From NCBI GenBank assembly GCA_017548125.1, contig JAFYNK010000055.1, forward strand, positions 1-64,000: a DNA stretch of 64,000 nucleotides, written 5' to 3'. The translations under genes and the position numbers were made by a program. This DNA is from Bacteroidales bacterium (GTDB taxonomy: Bacteria > Bacteroidota > Bacteroidia > Bacteroidales > F082). Positions 34,914 to 43,400 of the stretch are shown here, piece by piece; position 1 is the stretch's first letter; each line of letters starts with the position of its first letter. The notes beneath the pieces are model-generated. The model saw nothing but the letters and a program-made list of their open reading frames with translations, was not told the origin of the DNA and ran no database searches.

Positions 34914-35672
34914 ATGTTGAATTTAAAGTTAAAAATCTGGAGACAGAAAAATAATATAGACAAAGGTCGCTTCGTAGAATATAACGTTGACAATATTCCT
35001 GAAGAAGCTTCATTCCTCGAGATGCTCGACATCTTGAACGAAAGACTCGTCTTGCAAGGTGAAGACCCAGTTACATTCGATCACGACTGCCGCGAAGGTA
35101 TTTGCGGTGCTTGTGGCTTGTATATCAATGGTCACCCTCACGGAAAATATAAAAACACCACAACTTGCCAACTTCACATGCGTAAGTTCAAAAACGGTGA
35201 AACAATCACTATCGAACCATGGCGCTCTGAAGCTTTCCCAATCATCAAGGACTTGATGGTTGACCGTTCAGCTTTAGACAGACTCATCCAATCAGGTGGT
35301 TACGTTTCAGTACGCACAGGTGGTGTGCCAGACGCTAACTCAATAGCTGTCAACAAACATGACGCTGACCTCTCAATGGACGCTGCTTCATGTATCGGCT
35401 GCGGCGCTTGCGTTGCAACATGTAAAAACGGTAGCGCTATGCTCTTCGTATCAGCTAAGTTCTCTCAACTCGCTTTGTTACCACAAGGTCAAGTTGAAAC
35501 ATACGAAAGAGTTCAAAAGATGGTTGCAAGAATGGACGAACTCGGATTCGGTAACTGTTCAAACACTTACGCATGTATGGCAGAATGTCCAAAAGGCATC
35601 TCTGTAACTAACATCGCTAGAATGAACAGACAATTCTTGGCAGCTAAGATTGCTGAACCTTTGAAAAAATAA
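34914..35672 (+). CDS. frdB: Fumarate reductase/succinate dehydrogenase iron-sulfur subunit
   Basis: 252 residues. The [2Fe-2S] cysteines are Cys59, 64, 67 and 85 ([19 protein letters not shown]). The [4Fe-4S] and [3Fe-4S] motifs follow as [11 protein letters not shown] and CMAECPKGI. It relays electrons between the haem b subunit and the flavoprotein. The operon ends here with a terminator. Confidence 0.94.
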   Translation: MLNLKLKIWRQKNNIDKGRFVEYNVDNIPEEASFLEMLDILNERLVLQGEDPVTFDHDCREGICGACGLYINGHPHGKYKNTTTCQLHMRKFKNGETITIEPWRSEAFPIIKDLMVDRSALDRLIQSGGYVSVRTGGVPDANSIAVNKHDADLSMDAASCIGCGACVATCKNGSAMLFVSAKFSQLALLPQGQVETYERVQKMVARMDELGFGNCSNTYACMAECPKGISVTNIARMNRQFLAAKIAEPLKK

Positions 35673-35681
35673 TATTTTTTT

Positions 35682-35760
35682 AGGATTTCAGGAAATCTGG
35701 AACTCAGGAATTCAGGGTTTTGGATTTCGGGAATTTTAGAGTTCTAAAATTCTAGAGTTT
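35682..35760. repeat. Imperfect palindromic word array after frdB
   Basis: Variant words such as aggatttcagg, aactcaggaattcaggg and attttagagttctaaaattctagag; the second half is itself palindromic. It opens the 347-base gap between frdB and tnaA. The remainder of that gap holds a terminator, the tnaA promoter and a second array. Confidence 0.65.
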
Positions 35761-35793
35761 AAAAAAAAGGGACGCCTTATGGTGTCCTTTTTT
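35761..35793 (+). terminator. Intrinsic terminator after the frd operon
   Basis: ggacgcc, loop ttat, ggtgtcc (7 pairs, one wobble) with an A-tract before and six T after. Confidence 0.85.
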
Positions 35794-35864
35794 GCTTTTG
35801 GCAGTTGAACTAAGGCATTTGGATTTTGATGGTTAGCGTTTGTTGAATTTTAGAAAAAACTTTT

Positions 35865-35894
35865 TTGTTATTAGAAAAAACTTTCGTATTTTTG
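35865..35894 (+). promoter_or_regulatory. Promoter of tnaA
   Basis: TTG at 35865-35867, 19 bases, TATTTTTG at 35887-35894. The leader is about 120 bases and contains a palindromic array. The segment ttagaaaaaactt occurs twice around the -33 box. Confidence 0.65.
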
Positions 35895-35910
35895 AAGTCT
35901 GAAAAAAATT

Positions 35911-35983
35911 GTTTAAAGTTTAATGTTTTAAGTTTAAAGTAAGTGATTTTAAGCCTTAAGCCTTAAGCTTTAAACCTTAAACC
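35911..35983. repeat. Heptamer-word inverted array in the tnaA leader
   Basis: Left arm of gtttaaa/gtttaat/gttttaa words (35911-35940) and right arm of aagcctt/aaacctt words (35951-35983). The arms are imperfect inverted repeats with a 7-base period. It would fold into a long AT-rich hairpin ending 36 bases before the tnaA start. A sister array follows tnaA. Confidence 0.7.
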
Positions 35984-36019
35984 GACTAAATAAAATATTA
36001 ACACATAAAAATAAATATC

Positions 36020-37399
36020 ATGGAATTACCATTTGCAGAATCATGGAAGATCAAGATGGTCGAACCAATCAAGAAGAGCACACGCGAAGAACGCGAACAA
36101 TGGATGAAAGAAGCTCATTACAATTTGTTCAACTTAAAAGCTGACCAAGTTTATATCGACTGTTTAACAGACTCAGGTACCGGCGCTATGAGCGACCGTC
36201 AATGGGCTGCTATGATGATGGGCGACGAAAGCTACGCTGGTTCATCTTCATTCTTCCGTCTTAAAGAAGTTATCACACGCCTCACAGGCTTCGAATATGT
36301 TATCCCAACACACCAAGGCCGTGCTGCTGAAAACGTTCTCTTCAGCCACCTCGTAAAGAATGGCGACATCGTTCCTGGTAACTCACACTTCGACACAACA
36401 AAAGGCCACATCGAAAGCCGTAAAGCTTTCGCAGTTGACTGCACAGTTGACGAAGCAAAAGACACACAATTAGAAGTTCCTTTCAAAGGTAATGTTGATG
36501 TTAAGAAACTTGAAAAAGTTCTCGCTGAAAACGCAGAAAAAGTTCCTTTCGTAATCGTTACAATTACAAATAACACAGCAGGTGGTCAACCTGTATCAAT
36601 GCAAAACCTCCGCGAAGTTAAAGCTGTTGCTGAAAAATATGGCAAACGCGTTCTCTTCGACTCAGCACGTTTCGTTGAAAATGCTTACTTCATCAAGACA
36701 CGTGAAGAAGGTTATGCTGACAAAACTATCAAAGAAATCGTTAAGGAAATGTACCAATATGCTGACGGTATGACAATGTCATCTAAGAAAGACGGTCTCG
36801 TTAACATGGGTGGTTTCATCGCAACACGTCACGAAGACTGGTTCGAAGGTGCAAAACGTTTCTGCATCCCATTCGAAGGTTACCTCACATACGGTGGTAT
36901 GAACGGCCGTGACATGGACGCTCTCGCAGTAGGTCTCGACGAAAATACAGAACTCGACAACATCGAAACACGTATCAAACAAGTTCAATACCTCGCAGCA
37001 AAATTAGACGAATACGGTATCCCTTACCAACGTCCTGTTGGTGGTCACGCTCTCTTCGTTGACGCTGACCGCGTTCTCACAAACGTTCCTAAAGAAGAGT
37101 TCCCAGCACAAACACTCGCTATTGAGCTTTACCTTGAAGCTGGCGTTCGTGGTTGCGAAATCGGTTACATCCTCGCTGACCGTGACCCTGTCACACGCGA
37201 AAACCGTTTCGGTGGCTTAGACCTTCTCCGTCTCTGCATCGCTCGCCGCGTTTATACAAACAACCACATGGATGTTATCGCAGCAGCTTTGAAGAACGTT
37301 TACGACCGTCGTGACGAAATCAAACACGGTGTACGCATCACATGGGAAACAGAACTCATGCGTCACTTCACAGTTCACTTAGAAAGAATTGAAGATTGA
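36020..37399 (+). CDS. tnaA: Tryptophanase (tryptophanase / tyrosine phenol-lyase family)
   Basis: 459 residues. PLP enzyme that splits tryptophan into indole, pyruvate and ammonia. The PLP lysine is Lys257 in MSSKKDGLVNMGG; DSARFVENAYF and THQGRAAENVLF are family blocks. At the position that separates the two activities I see HFDTTKGH (Asp125), the tryptophanase state, while CIARRVYTNNHMDV and the length (459) lean towards tyrosine phenol-lyase. Overall the sequence resembles Bacteroidetes tryptophanases. Codons are strongly C-ending, so it is likely highly expressed. No TnaC-like leader peptide was seen. Confidence 0.82.
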   Translation: MELPFAESWKIKMVEPIKKSTREEREQWMKEAHYNLFNLKADQVYIDCLTDSGTGAMSDRQWAAMMMGDESYAGSSSFFRLKEVITRLTGFEYVIPTHQGRAAENVLFSHLVKNGDIVPGNSHFDTTKGHIESRKAFAVDCTVDEAKDTQLEVPFKGNVDVKKLEKVLAENAEKVPFVIVTITNNTAGGQPVSMQNLREVKAVAEKYGKRVLFDSARFVENAYFIKTREEGYADKTIKEIVKEMYQYADGMTMSSKKDGLVNMGGFIATRHEDWFEGAKRFCIPFEGYLTYGGMNGRDMDALAVGLDENTELDNIETRIKQVQYLAAKLDEYGIPYQRPVGGHALFVDADRVLTNVPKEEFPAQTLAIELYLEAGVRGCEIGYILADRDPVTRENRFGGLDLLRLCIARRVYTNNHMDVIAAALKNVYDRRDEIKHGVRITWETELMRHFTVHLERIED

Positions 37400-37408
37400 T
37401 ATAATTTA

Positions 37409-37483
37409 GTTTAAAGTTTAAGGTTTAAAGTTTAAGGTGAGATATCCTTAATACTTTAAACCTTAAATCTTAATCCTTAAACC
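37409..37483. repeat. Heptamer-word inverted array after tnaA
   Basis: Left arm of gtttaaa/gtttaag words (37409-37437), right arm of ccttaat/ccttaaa words (37446-37483), imperfect inverted repeats. The right arm ends 3 bases before the ATG at 37487, so a hairpin could cover that gene's ribosome-binding region or end the tnaA message. It also contains a GATATC site at 37441. Confidence 0.75.
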
Positions 37484-37486
37484 AAA

Positions 37487-38044
37487 ATGACAAGCATACT
37501 ATTCATAATAGCACTGACCTTTCCTGTGGCGGTAGCATCTACAGCCTTTAGCATTAATAACAATGTGCAATCTGCGATGCAAGATTTGCAGTTAGGACGC
37601 AAGTTGTTTTATGCTATTGTCATTGCTCTTGGTCAAGGCGTGATGTATAGCCTCGGAACATTGCTTGGCAACACCTTCATGCATACGATGGCCTCGTTCT
37701 CAAAATGGGTTGTGTTTGCGTTATGTTTCTCGATTTCATACAGGATGCTCCTCGATACCTTGAAGATAAAGAAAGGAGCCAATCTGTTTGTGATAGAGAA
37801 GAATCTGCATCTGATACTCTTGTCTGTAGCTCTCGGCGTCAATGCTTTCATCGCTGGACTCATGTTCGACTTTTTACCATTATTCCAAAAAATGACACCT
37901 TATATCATTATGGCAGCGGCTTTTGTATGGGCTGTCGCTTTCATTCTGATACCATTCTCCAAAATGAAACTCACCGTTAATAGCCTTCTTAACGTAATCA
38001 TGGCTGGAACCATTGCTGCAATAGGAATATTTGGATTACTGTGA
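37487..38044 (+). CDS. MntP-like membrane protein lacking the family's acidic residues
   Basis: 185 residues, six predicted membrane helices in two similar halves (ALTFPVAVASTAFSINN and SVALGVNAFIAGLMF). This is the layout of MntP manganese exporters, whose helix 1 and helix 4 carry SMDAF and SIDAL. Here the aspartates are replaced (STAF and GVNAF), so Mn2+ export is doubtful. It could be a divergent LysE/MntP-fold exporter for another solute. The gene follows tnaA closely and may share its transcript. Confidence 0.5.
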   Translation: MTSILFIIALTFPVAVASTAFSINNNVQSAMQDLQLGRKLFYAIVIALGQGVMYSLGTLLGNTFMHTMASFSKWVVFALCFSISYRMLLDTLKIKKGANLFVIEKNLHLILLSVALGVNAFIAGLMFDFLPLFQKMTPYIIMAAAFVWAVAFILIPFSKMKLTVNSLLNVIMAGTIAAIGIFGLL

Positions 38045-38070
38045 GAAAAGAATAACCAAAAATAAAATTT

Positions 38071-38847
38071 ATGACAAAACAAAGATTTATTGAATTGTTA
38101 CGAAATACAGTTAATGATTTCGGTAATGCCATCAGTATGGAAGATGGTAGTTGGGTTGTGAAAGGTTTTATAGATATACATAAAAATATATATACAATCT
38201 CAACGGATACAAAAGTTATTTCAAAAATAATTGAACTTTATCTTTTTCCTAAAATATTGGAGTTCGCTAAGTCTAATGATTTAGAAATAGAATTGACCAA
38301 AGAACAAAATTTTTACCCTGACATAACATTTAAAGATAATGAAGGAAACTTGTTTGCCGTTGATTTGAAGAGTAGTTATAGAAAAAATAGCACTCATGTC
38401 AATGGTATGACTTTAGGTGCTTTTACAGGTTACTTTAGGGATAGAAAAAGCTTAAAGAATATAACACATCCATACGATGATTATAAAGCACATATTGTGC
38501 TTGGAATTATATATGATACAGTATCAGATATAGACGAAAGAAAATCATATTCGTTAGAACAATTATCGGATATAACTTCTGTAGTTAAAAATTTTGAGTT
38601 TTTTGTTCAGGAAAAATGGAAAATAGCTATTGATAGACCTGGAAGTGGTAATACAAAAAATATAGGTTCTGTCAATAGTATAGAAGATTTAATAAATGGT
38701 AATGGCTTGTTTTCCGAATTAGGAGAGGATGTGTTTGATGATTATTGGATGTATTATTTAACTACTGATATGGCCAAAATGGCAGAATTGCCTAATCCAT
38801 ATTATAAAAATCTGATTGAATATAAACAATTCAAACATATTGATTAA
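38071..38847 (+). CDS. Type II restriction endonuclease, EcoRV-like
   Basis: 258 residues. It matches EcoRV from memory along its length: YTISTDTKVISKIIEL (Glu55 as third acidic residue), NFYPDITF (Asp84), AVDLKSSY (Asp98, Lys100; the PD-DxK site), MTLGAFTGYF, and near the C-terminus WKIAIDRPGSGNTKNIGS. EcoRV cuts GATATC to blunt ends, so the same target is likely. The gene is AT-rich with A/T-ending codons, unlike its C-rich neighbours, which suggests acquisition. Its stop abuts the start of the methylase gene. Confidence 0.88.
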   Translation: MTKQRFIELLRNTVNDFGNAISMEDGSWVVKGFIDIHKNIYTISTDTKVISKIIELYLFPKILEFAKSNDLEIELTKEQNFYPDITFKDNEGNLFAVDLKSSYRKNSTHVNGMTLGAFTGYFRDRKSLKNITHPYDDYKAHIVLGIIYDTVSDIDERKSYSLEQLSDITSVVKNFEFFVQEKWKIAIDRPGSGNTKNIGSVNSIEDLINGNGLFSELGEDVFDDYWMYYLTTDMAKMAELPNPYYKNLIEYKQFKHID

Positions 38848-39915
38848 ATGGATTCTCAGTTGACTTTATTTACAGAAACAATTCCAATAACAGCTAAATT
38901 CCCTTCTACTAGATATCAGGGTAGTAAGCAGAAATTTGTAGATTGGATATGGCAGTGTATTAAAGATATTCCATTTTATACAGTATTAGATGCTTTTGGT
39001 GGTACTGGATGTGTCTCCTATAAAATGAAAGAAGAAGATAAAAAGGTAACATATAATGATATTTTACCTTTTAATTCTATCATTGGAAAAGCTTTAGTTG
39101 AAAATGATGATACATTTTTAAGTGATGATGATATAGAGTATATATTGAAACCTCATTGTAATGTCTTGTATCCGAATTTTATAGAAAGAACTTTTCAAGA
39201 TATATATTTTACTGAAGAAGAAAATCATTGGTTAGATATTGTATCGACAAATATAAGATTGATGAATGATGAATATAAGCAAGCATTAGCTTATTTTGCT
39301 TTGTTTCAGTCATGTATAATCAAGCGACCATATAATCTTTTTCATAGAAAGAATTTATATGTTAGATTACAAGATGTAAAAAGAAGTTTTGGCAATAAAA
39401 AAACTTGGGATACTCCTTTTGAAGTACATTTCCGTAAATTCGCTAAAGAAGCTAATGACGCAGTATTTGAAGGAAAAAATAAATGTATATCAATAAATAA
39501 TGACATATTTGATATTGATGCTAAGTATGATTTGGTATATATTGATACGCCTTATATTAATGAAAATGGAGTAGGTGTTGATTATGCTGATTTCTATCAT
39601 TTTCTGAATGGTCTTGCCGATTATGATAATTGGAATGAACATATAGATTATAAAAGCAAGCATTTAAGGTTAATAAGAAAACCCAATGTTTGGAATGATC
39701 AGAATAATATTTATCAAGCATTTGAAAAATTATTTGAAAAATTCTCAGATTCCATATTGGTTATATCATATCGTTCTAATGGAATACCGACTATAAATGA
39801 TCTTACAACGCTATTAATTAACATGGGAAAAGATGTTAAAATTTATCAGTCAAATGAGATTAAATATGTCTTGAGTTCAAAAGTTTCCAATGAAATTTTA
39901 ATAGTGGCTAAATAA
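38848..39915 (+). CDS. Adenine-N6 DNA methyltransferase (D12 class), partner of the EcoRV-like nuclease
   Basis: 355 residues. The AdoMet site parts are PSTRYQGSKQKFVDW (motif X) and VLDAFGGTGCVSY (motif I); the catalytic motif IV is YIDTPYINENG, a DPPY variant with Thr at the second place. It should methylate the host's sites against the nuclease directly upstream, with which it shares a zero-base junction. Base composition matches the nuclease. The order, nuclease first, raises the question of how methylation precedes cutting on entry. Confidence 0.88.
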   Translation: MDSQLTLFTETIPITAKFPSTRYQGSKQKFVDWIWQCIKDIPFYTVLDAFGGTGCVSYKMKEEDKKVTYNDILPFNSIIGKALVENDDTFLSDDDIEYILKPHCNVLYPNFIERTFQDIYFTEEENHWLDIVSTNIRLMNDEYKQALAYFALFQSCIIKRPYNLFHRKNLYVRLQDVKRSFGNKKTWDTPFEVHFRKFAKEANDAVFEGKNKCISINNDIFDIDAKYDLVYIDTPYINENGVGVDYADFYHFLNGLADYDNWNEHIDYKSKHLRLIRKPNVWNDQNNIYQAFEKLFEKFSDSILVISYRSNGIPTINDLTTLLINMGKDVKIYQSNEIKYVLSSKVSNEILIVAK

Positions 39916-39931
39916 ATTTTTAATAAAAAAA

Positions 39932-39967
39932 ACATTAGACTTTTGCCCTTAGTCTTTTGCCTTTTTT
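39932..39967. repeat. Degenerate word array before queD
   Basis: Words attagac, ttttgcc, cttagtc, ttttgcc, the same vocabulary as 1435-1464. It runs directly into the -7 element of queD and may supply -33-like TTTTG. Confidence 0.65.
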
Positions 39968-39968
39968 G

Positions 39969-39976
39969 TATCTTTG
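39969..39976 (+). promoter_or_regulatory. -7 element of queD
   Basis: TATCTTTG followed by TGCAC, 26 bases before the ATG at 40002. The -33 match is taken from the upstream word array. Confidence 0.5.
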
Positions 39977-40001
39977 TGCACTAATTTTTAGTGGCAGAAT
40001 A

Positions 40002-40436
40002 ATGATTCACCTTACAAAAATTTTTCGTTTTGAAGCGGCTCACGCCCTCATGGGATATGATGGCAGATGTCGTAATATTCATGGTCATTCCTACGAGATG
40101 CGTGTGACTATAAAAGGCATGCCTATCATGGACGACACCAGCCCTAAGAACGGAATGGTGATGGACTTCGGCGACCTGAAGAGAATTGTAAACGAAGAGA
40201 TTATAGACCATTACGACCATGCCTTCATCATAAACCATAATATGCAACATGACTTTATTGATGAAGTGAAACGCAACTACGAGAGAATCATAGTGCTTCC
40301 TTACCAACCAACTACTGAATTGATGCTTATCGATTTCTCTAAGAAAATCAAGAGCAGACTTCCAGAAAACGTTCAACTCGTCAAGATCTTTTTGAAAGAG
40401 ACAGAAGGCTCTTTCGCCGAATGGATTGAAGAATAA
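40002..40436 (+). CDS. queD: 6-carboxy-5,6,7,8-tetrahydropterin synthase family protein (QueD)
   Basis: 144 residues. Zn enzyme of queuosine synthesis (or a close 6-pyruvoyl-tetrahydropterin synthase relative). Zinc histidines are His14 (FEAAHAL) and His27/His29 (CRNIHGHSY), with catalytic Cys23 in the C-x3-H-G-H motif. The catalytic Asp-His pair is in IDHYDHAFI and the substrate Glu in LKETEGSFAEW. I start at 40002; an earlier ATG would run over the promoter. No other queuosine genes are in the window. Confidence 0.88.
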   Translation: MIHLTKIFRFEAAHALMGYDGRCRNIHGHSYEMRVTIKGMPIMDDTSPKNGMVMDFGDLKRIVNEEIIDHYDHAFIINHNMQHDFIDEVKRNYERIIVLPYQPTTELMLIDFSKKIKSRLPENVQLVKIFLKETEGSFAEWIEE

Positions 40437-40467
40437 TCGAATTATTTATTAATAAATTTAAGCAAGT

Positions 40468-43400
40468 ATGAGAAAGTTTTTAACTACTTTGTTGCTTTTG
40501 GTGTTTTTAGCGCCATTCGCAATGCATGCTGATGAAGTTATCATTGGCACCGGTACAGAAGAAGATGCAGCTGTGCCATTTAACACAAGCTATTCTTATT
40601 CATGGAATGAGACAATTTATCCAGGAAGTGAAATAGGCGATGCTTGTACAATCAACGCTGTCTCTTTCCACGGTAATGCAGCCGGCACTCTTACATTAAG
40701 AGAAGTCGATATCTACATGGGCGTAACACAAAGAGATGTTATGTCAACATTGTTAGACTGGACACCTGCTGCTGACCTCACCCTCGTCTATTCAGGTGAA
40801 AATGTCGTTATCGGCGACACAGCATGGGAAACATTCACTTTGGATGTTCCATTCTACTACAGCGGAAACGGTAACCTCGTTGTCGTTGTCGCTAAGAAAT
40901 TGGACGGATACAACGGACAGTTGAAATGGTATTACACAAAGTCTGCAGAGACAGAAAATACAGTCATGTTCCGTCGTAACGACAGCTCTGAATCAATCGC
41001 TGACGAATTCCCTAACGGTCATCAGGCTAACGGAAGATTGTCATACAGAGCTAATATCAAATTAGACATTACTTATGGTGAACTTGAATCACCTTTGTCA
41101 GTAAATCCATCATCATTAGACCTCGGCTACCGTCCTATCGGTGCTTGGATGGCTCCAATGGAAGTTAGCTTGACAACAGAAGAACCTTTAACAATTTCTT
41201 CTATTTCTTCATCAAATTCATTCTTTACACTCAACCAGGTTGAAATGCCTTACGAATTGACTCCAGAAAACCCTCTCACATTGAAGGTCTCTCACTTCTC
41301 AGGCAACGACGGCCAACAAAACGGCGAAATTGTCATCAACCATAGCTTCGGTTCTGATGTTGTTACAGTAACAGCTAACGCTTATACTCCATCAATCTCT
41401 GACGTATGGGAAATGCCAAGAGTAATAGACTCTTATCCTTTCGTTGACTCACCAGAATACAGCTCATTATATAACAACTATAACCTCCCTGGTGATGAAC
41501 AAGACGGTTCAGATATCGTTTATCGCCTCTCATTCCAAGAAGAGACAACATTCTCAGCATCAGTATCTGGCGCTAACGGCAAAATAGCTTTGTATGCAAC
41601 ACACTTCAACGGTCAAGGCGGACCTGGCGCAAACAACTATTACGGCGCTGAACCAGAAGACGACGATGATGACAATAACAACGGCGAATATCAAGAACCA
41701 TTGGGCGACTCTTTCTTCTTCGACTTCGATGACGGCACTTTGAACGGCTGGAGAACTATCGACGCTGACGGTGACTATTACAACTGGAGAAGCTCTATCG
41801 ACGTGGGCGTATGGGGCTATAACGATACAGAATGCATCTGCTCTGAGTCTTATTCAACAACAGCAAACTCAGCTCTTTATCCAGACAACTACATCGTTAC
41901 TCAAGGATGCTATACCATCACAGAAAACTCAGCATTGTCATTCCACGCTATCCCATTGGATACATATTACAGCGATGAACATTACGGCGTTGCTGTATCT
42001 GCCGACGGTGTCAACTTCACAACAATCTGGGAACACACAGTGCAATATAATGAAGTAGCTGAATGGCAATACAAAACCGTTGACCTCAGCGCATACGCTG
42101 GACGTAACATGTACATCGCTTTACGCCACTTCGATTGTACAAATGAATATGCTATCTGCATCGATAACGTTCAACTTACTCCAGGTCGCGGCACAAGAGG
42201 CAACAAAATCCAAAACCTCACAGTGCCTGCAGGTATTTATTATCTCGTAGCATCTGCAACAGAACAATTCTCAGTCTCTATCAACACAAGCAATGGCGGC
42301 TACAACACAGTGGCTGAAGTAGTAGCTCAAGAAGTTGGCAACAATGCAAACGTAACATGGAGCTGGTATTTCTTAAGCAAACAAATAGCTCTCGCTTCAG
42401 GTAAAGAAATCAAAAACGCAGAGGATAAAGAAATTCCAGAAATATCATGCTTTAAAGTTTATAGAGAGGAGATCACCCCAGGCGAAGAAATAGCTGAAGA
42501 CCTCCTCGCTGAAAACATTACAGATACAACATACGTTGACGCAACATGGGCTAGCGTAACTCAAGGCGTTTACAGATACGGCGTCTCTGTTGTCTATACC
42601 GACAGCAATGAAACACCTGTCGTATGGTCAAACAACTTAGACAAGAACATGAACACTACTGTTACTGTCAATGTTGACGCTTCTAACGGCGCTTCAGTAG
42701 CAGGTGCTCAAGTCACTTTCTCAAACCTAAGCGAAACGTCATACGTATATAACGTAACATTAGACGCAAGCGGTTCTTACACATGGAACGACTTCCGCGT
42801 TGGTACTTATGAATATACTATCGCTATGGAAGGCTTCGAGTCATGCGCAACAAACGAAATTATCAGAATCAATGAACCAACAGTCATTGAATGTACTCTC
42901 GAAGAACAATTCCAACTTGGTGACTTCTACGTCTCTCCAACAGGATGGGCAATGTGGGACAACAACGGCGCTTCTTATACAGTGATGTTAGACGGACAAA
43001 CAGTAGCGGAGGTTACAACACCTTATTATCAATTTGACGTTACAAGCCTCGTTCAAGGTCAAGATTATACAGCTAAAGTTGTTGGCGCAACAACAATGGA
43101 ATACACATGGACATACAACGCATGTGACAACTATGCTGACGCTAAAGACTTCGAAGCTGTTGTTAACGGCAAGAATGTTGAACTCTCATGGGTTCTCCCA
43201 ATCGGTGCTTATTCAAAAGAATTTATGTTCGACTTTGAAAACGGTACATTGGACGGATTCGTGACTATCGACGCTAACGAAGACGGCGCAACATGGATGA
43301 ACTCTAAACAATATTCAAGTGCCGACTGCGGTTATGAAAGTCAATACAGTGCTATCTCATGTTCATATTATAACTTCTATGACATCGAACCAAACGACTA

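Noticed and set aside
35895..36019. A TnaC-like leader peptide controlling tnaA
   Set aside because: No short frame with a tryptophan codon and ribosome-binding site is visible; the leader is filled by a word array.
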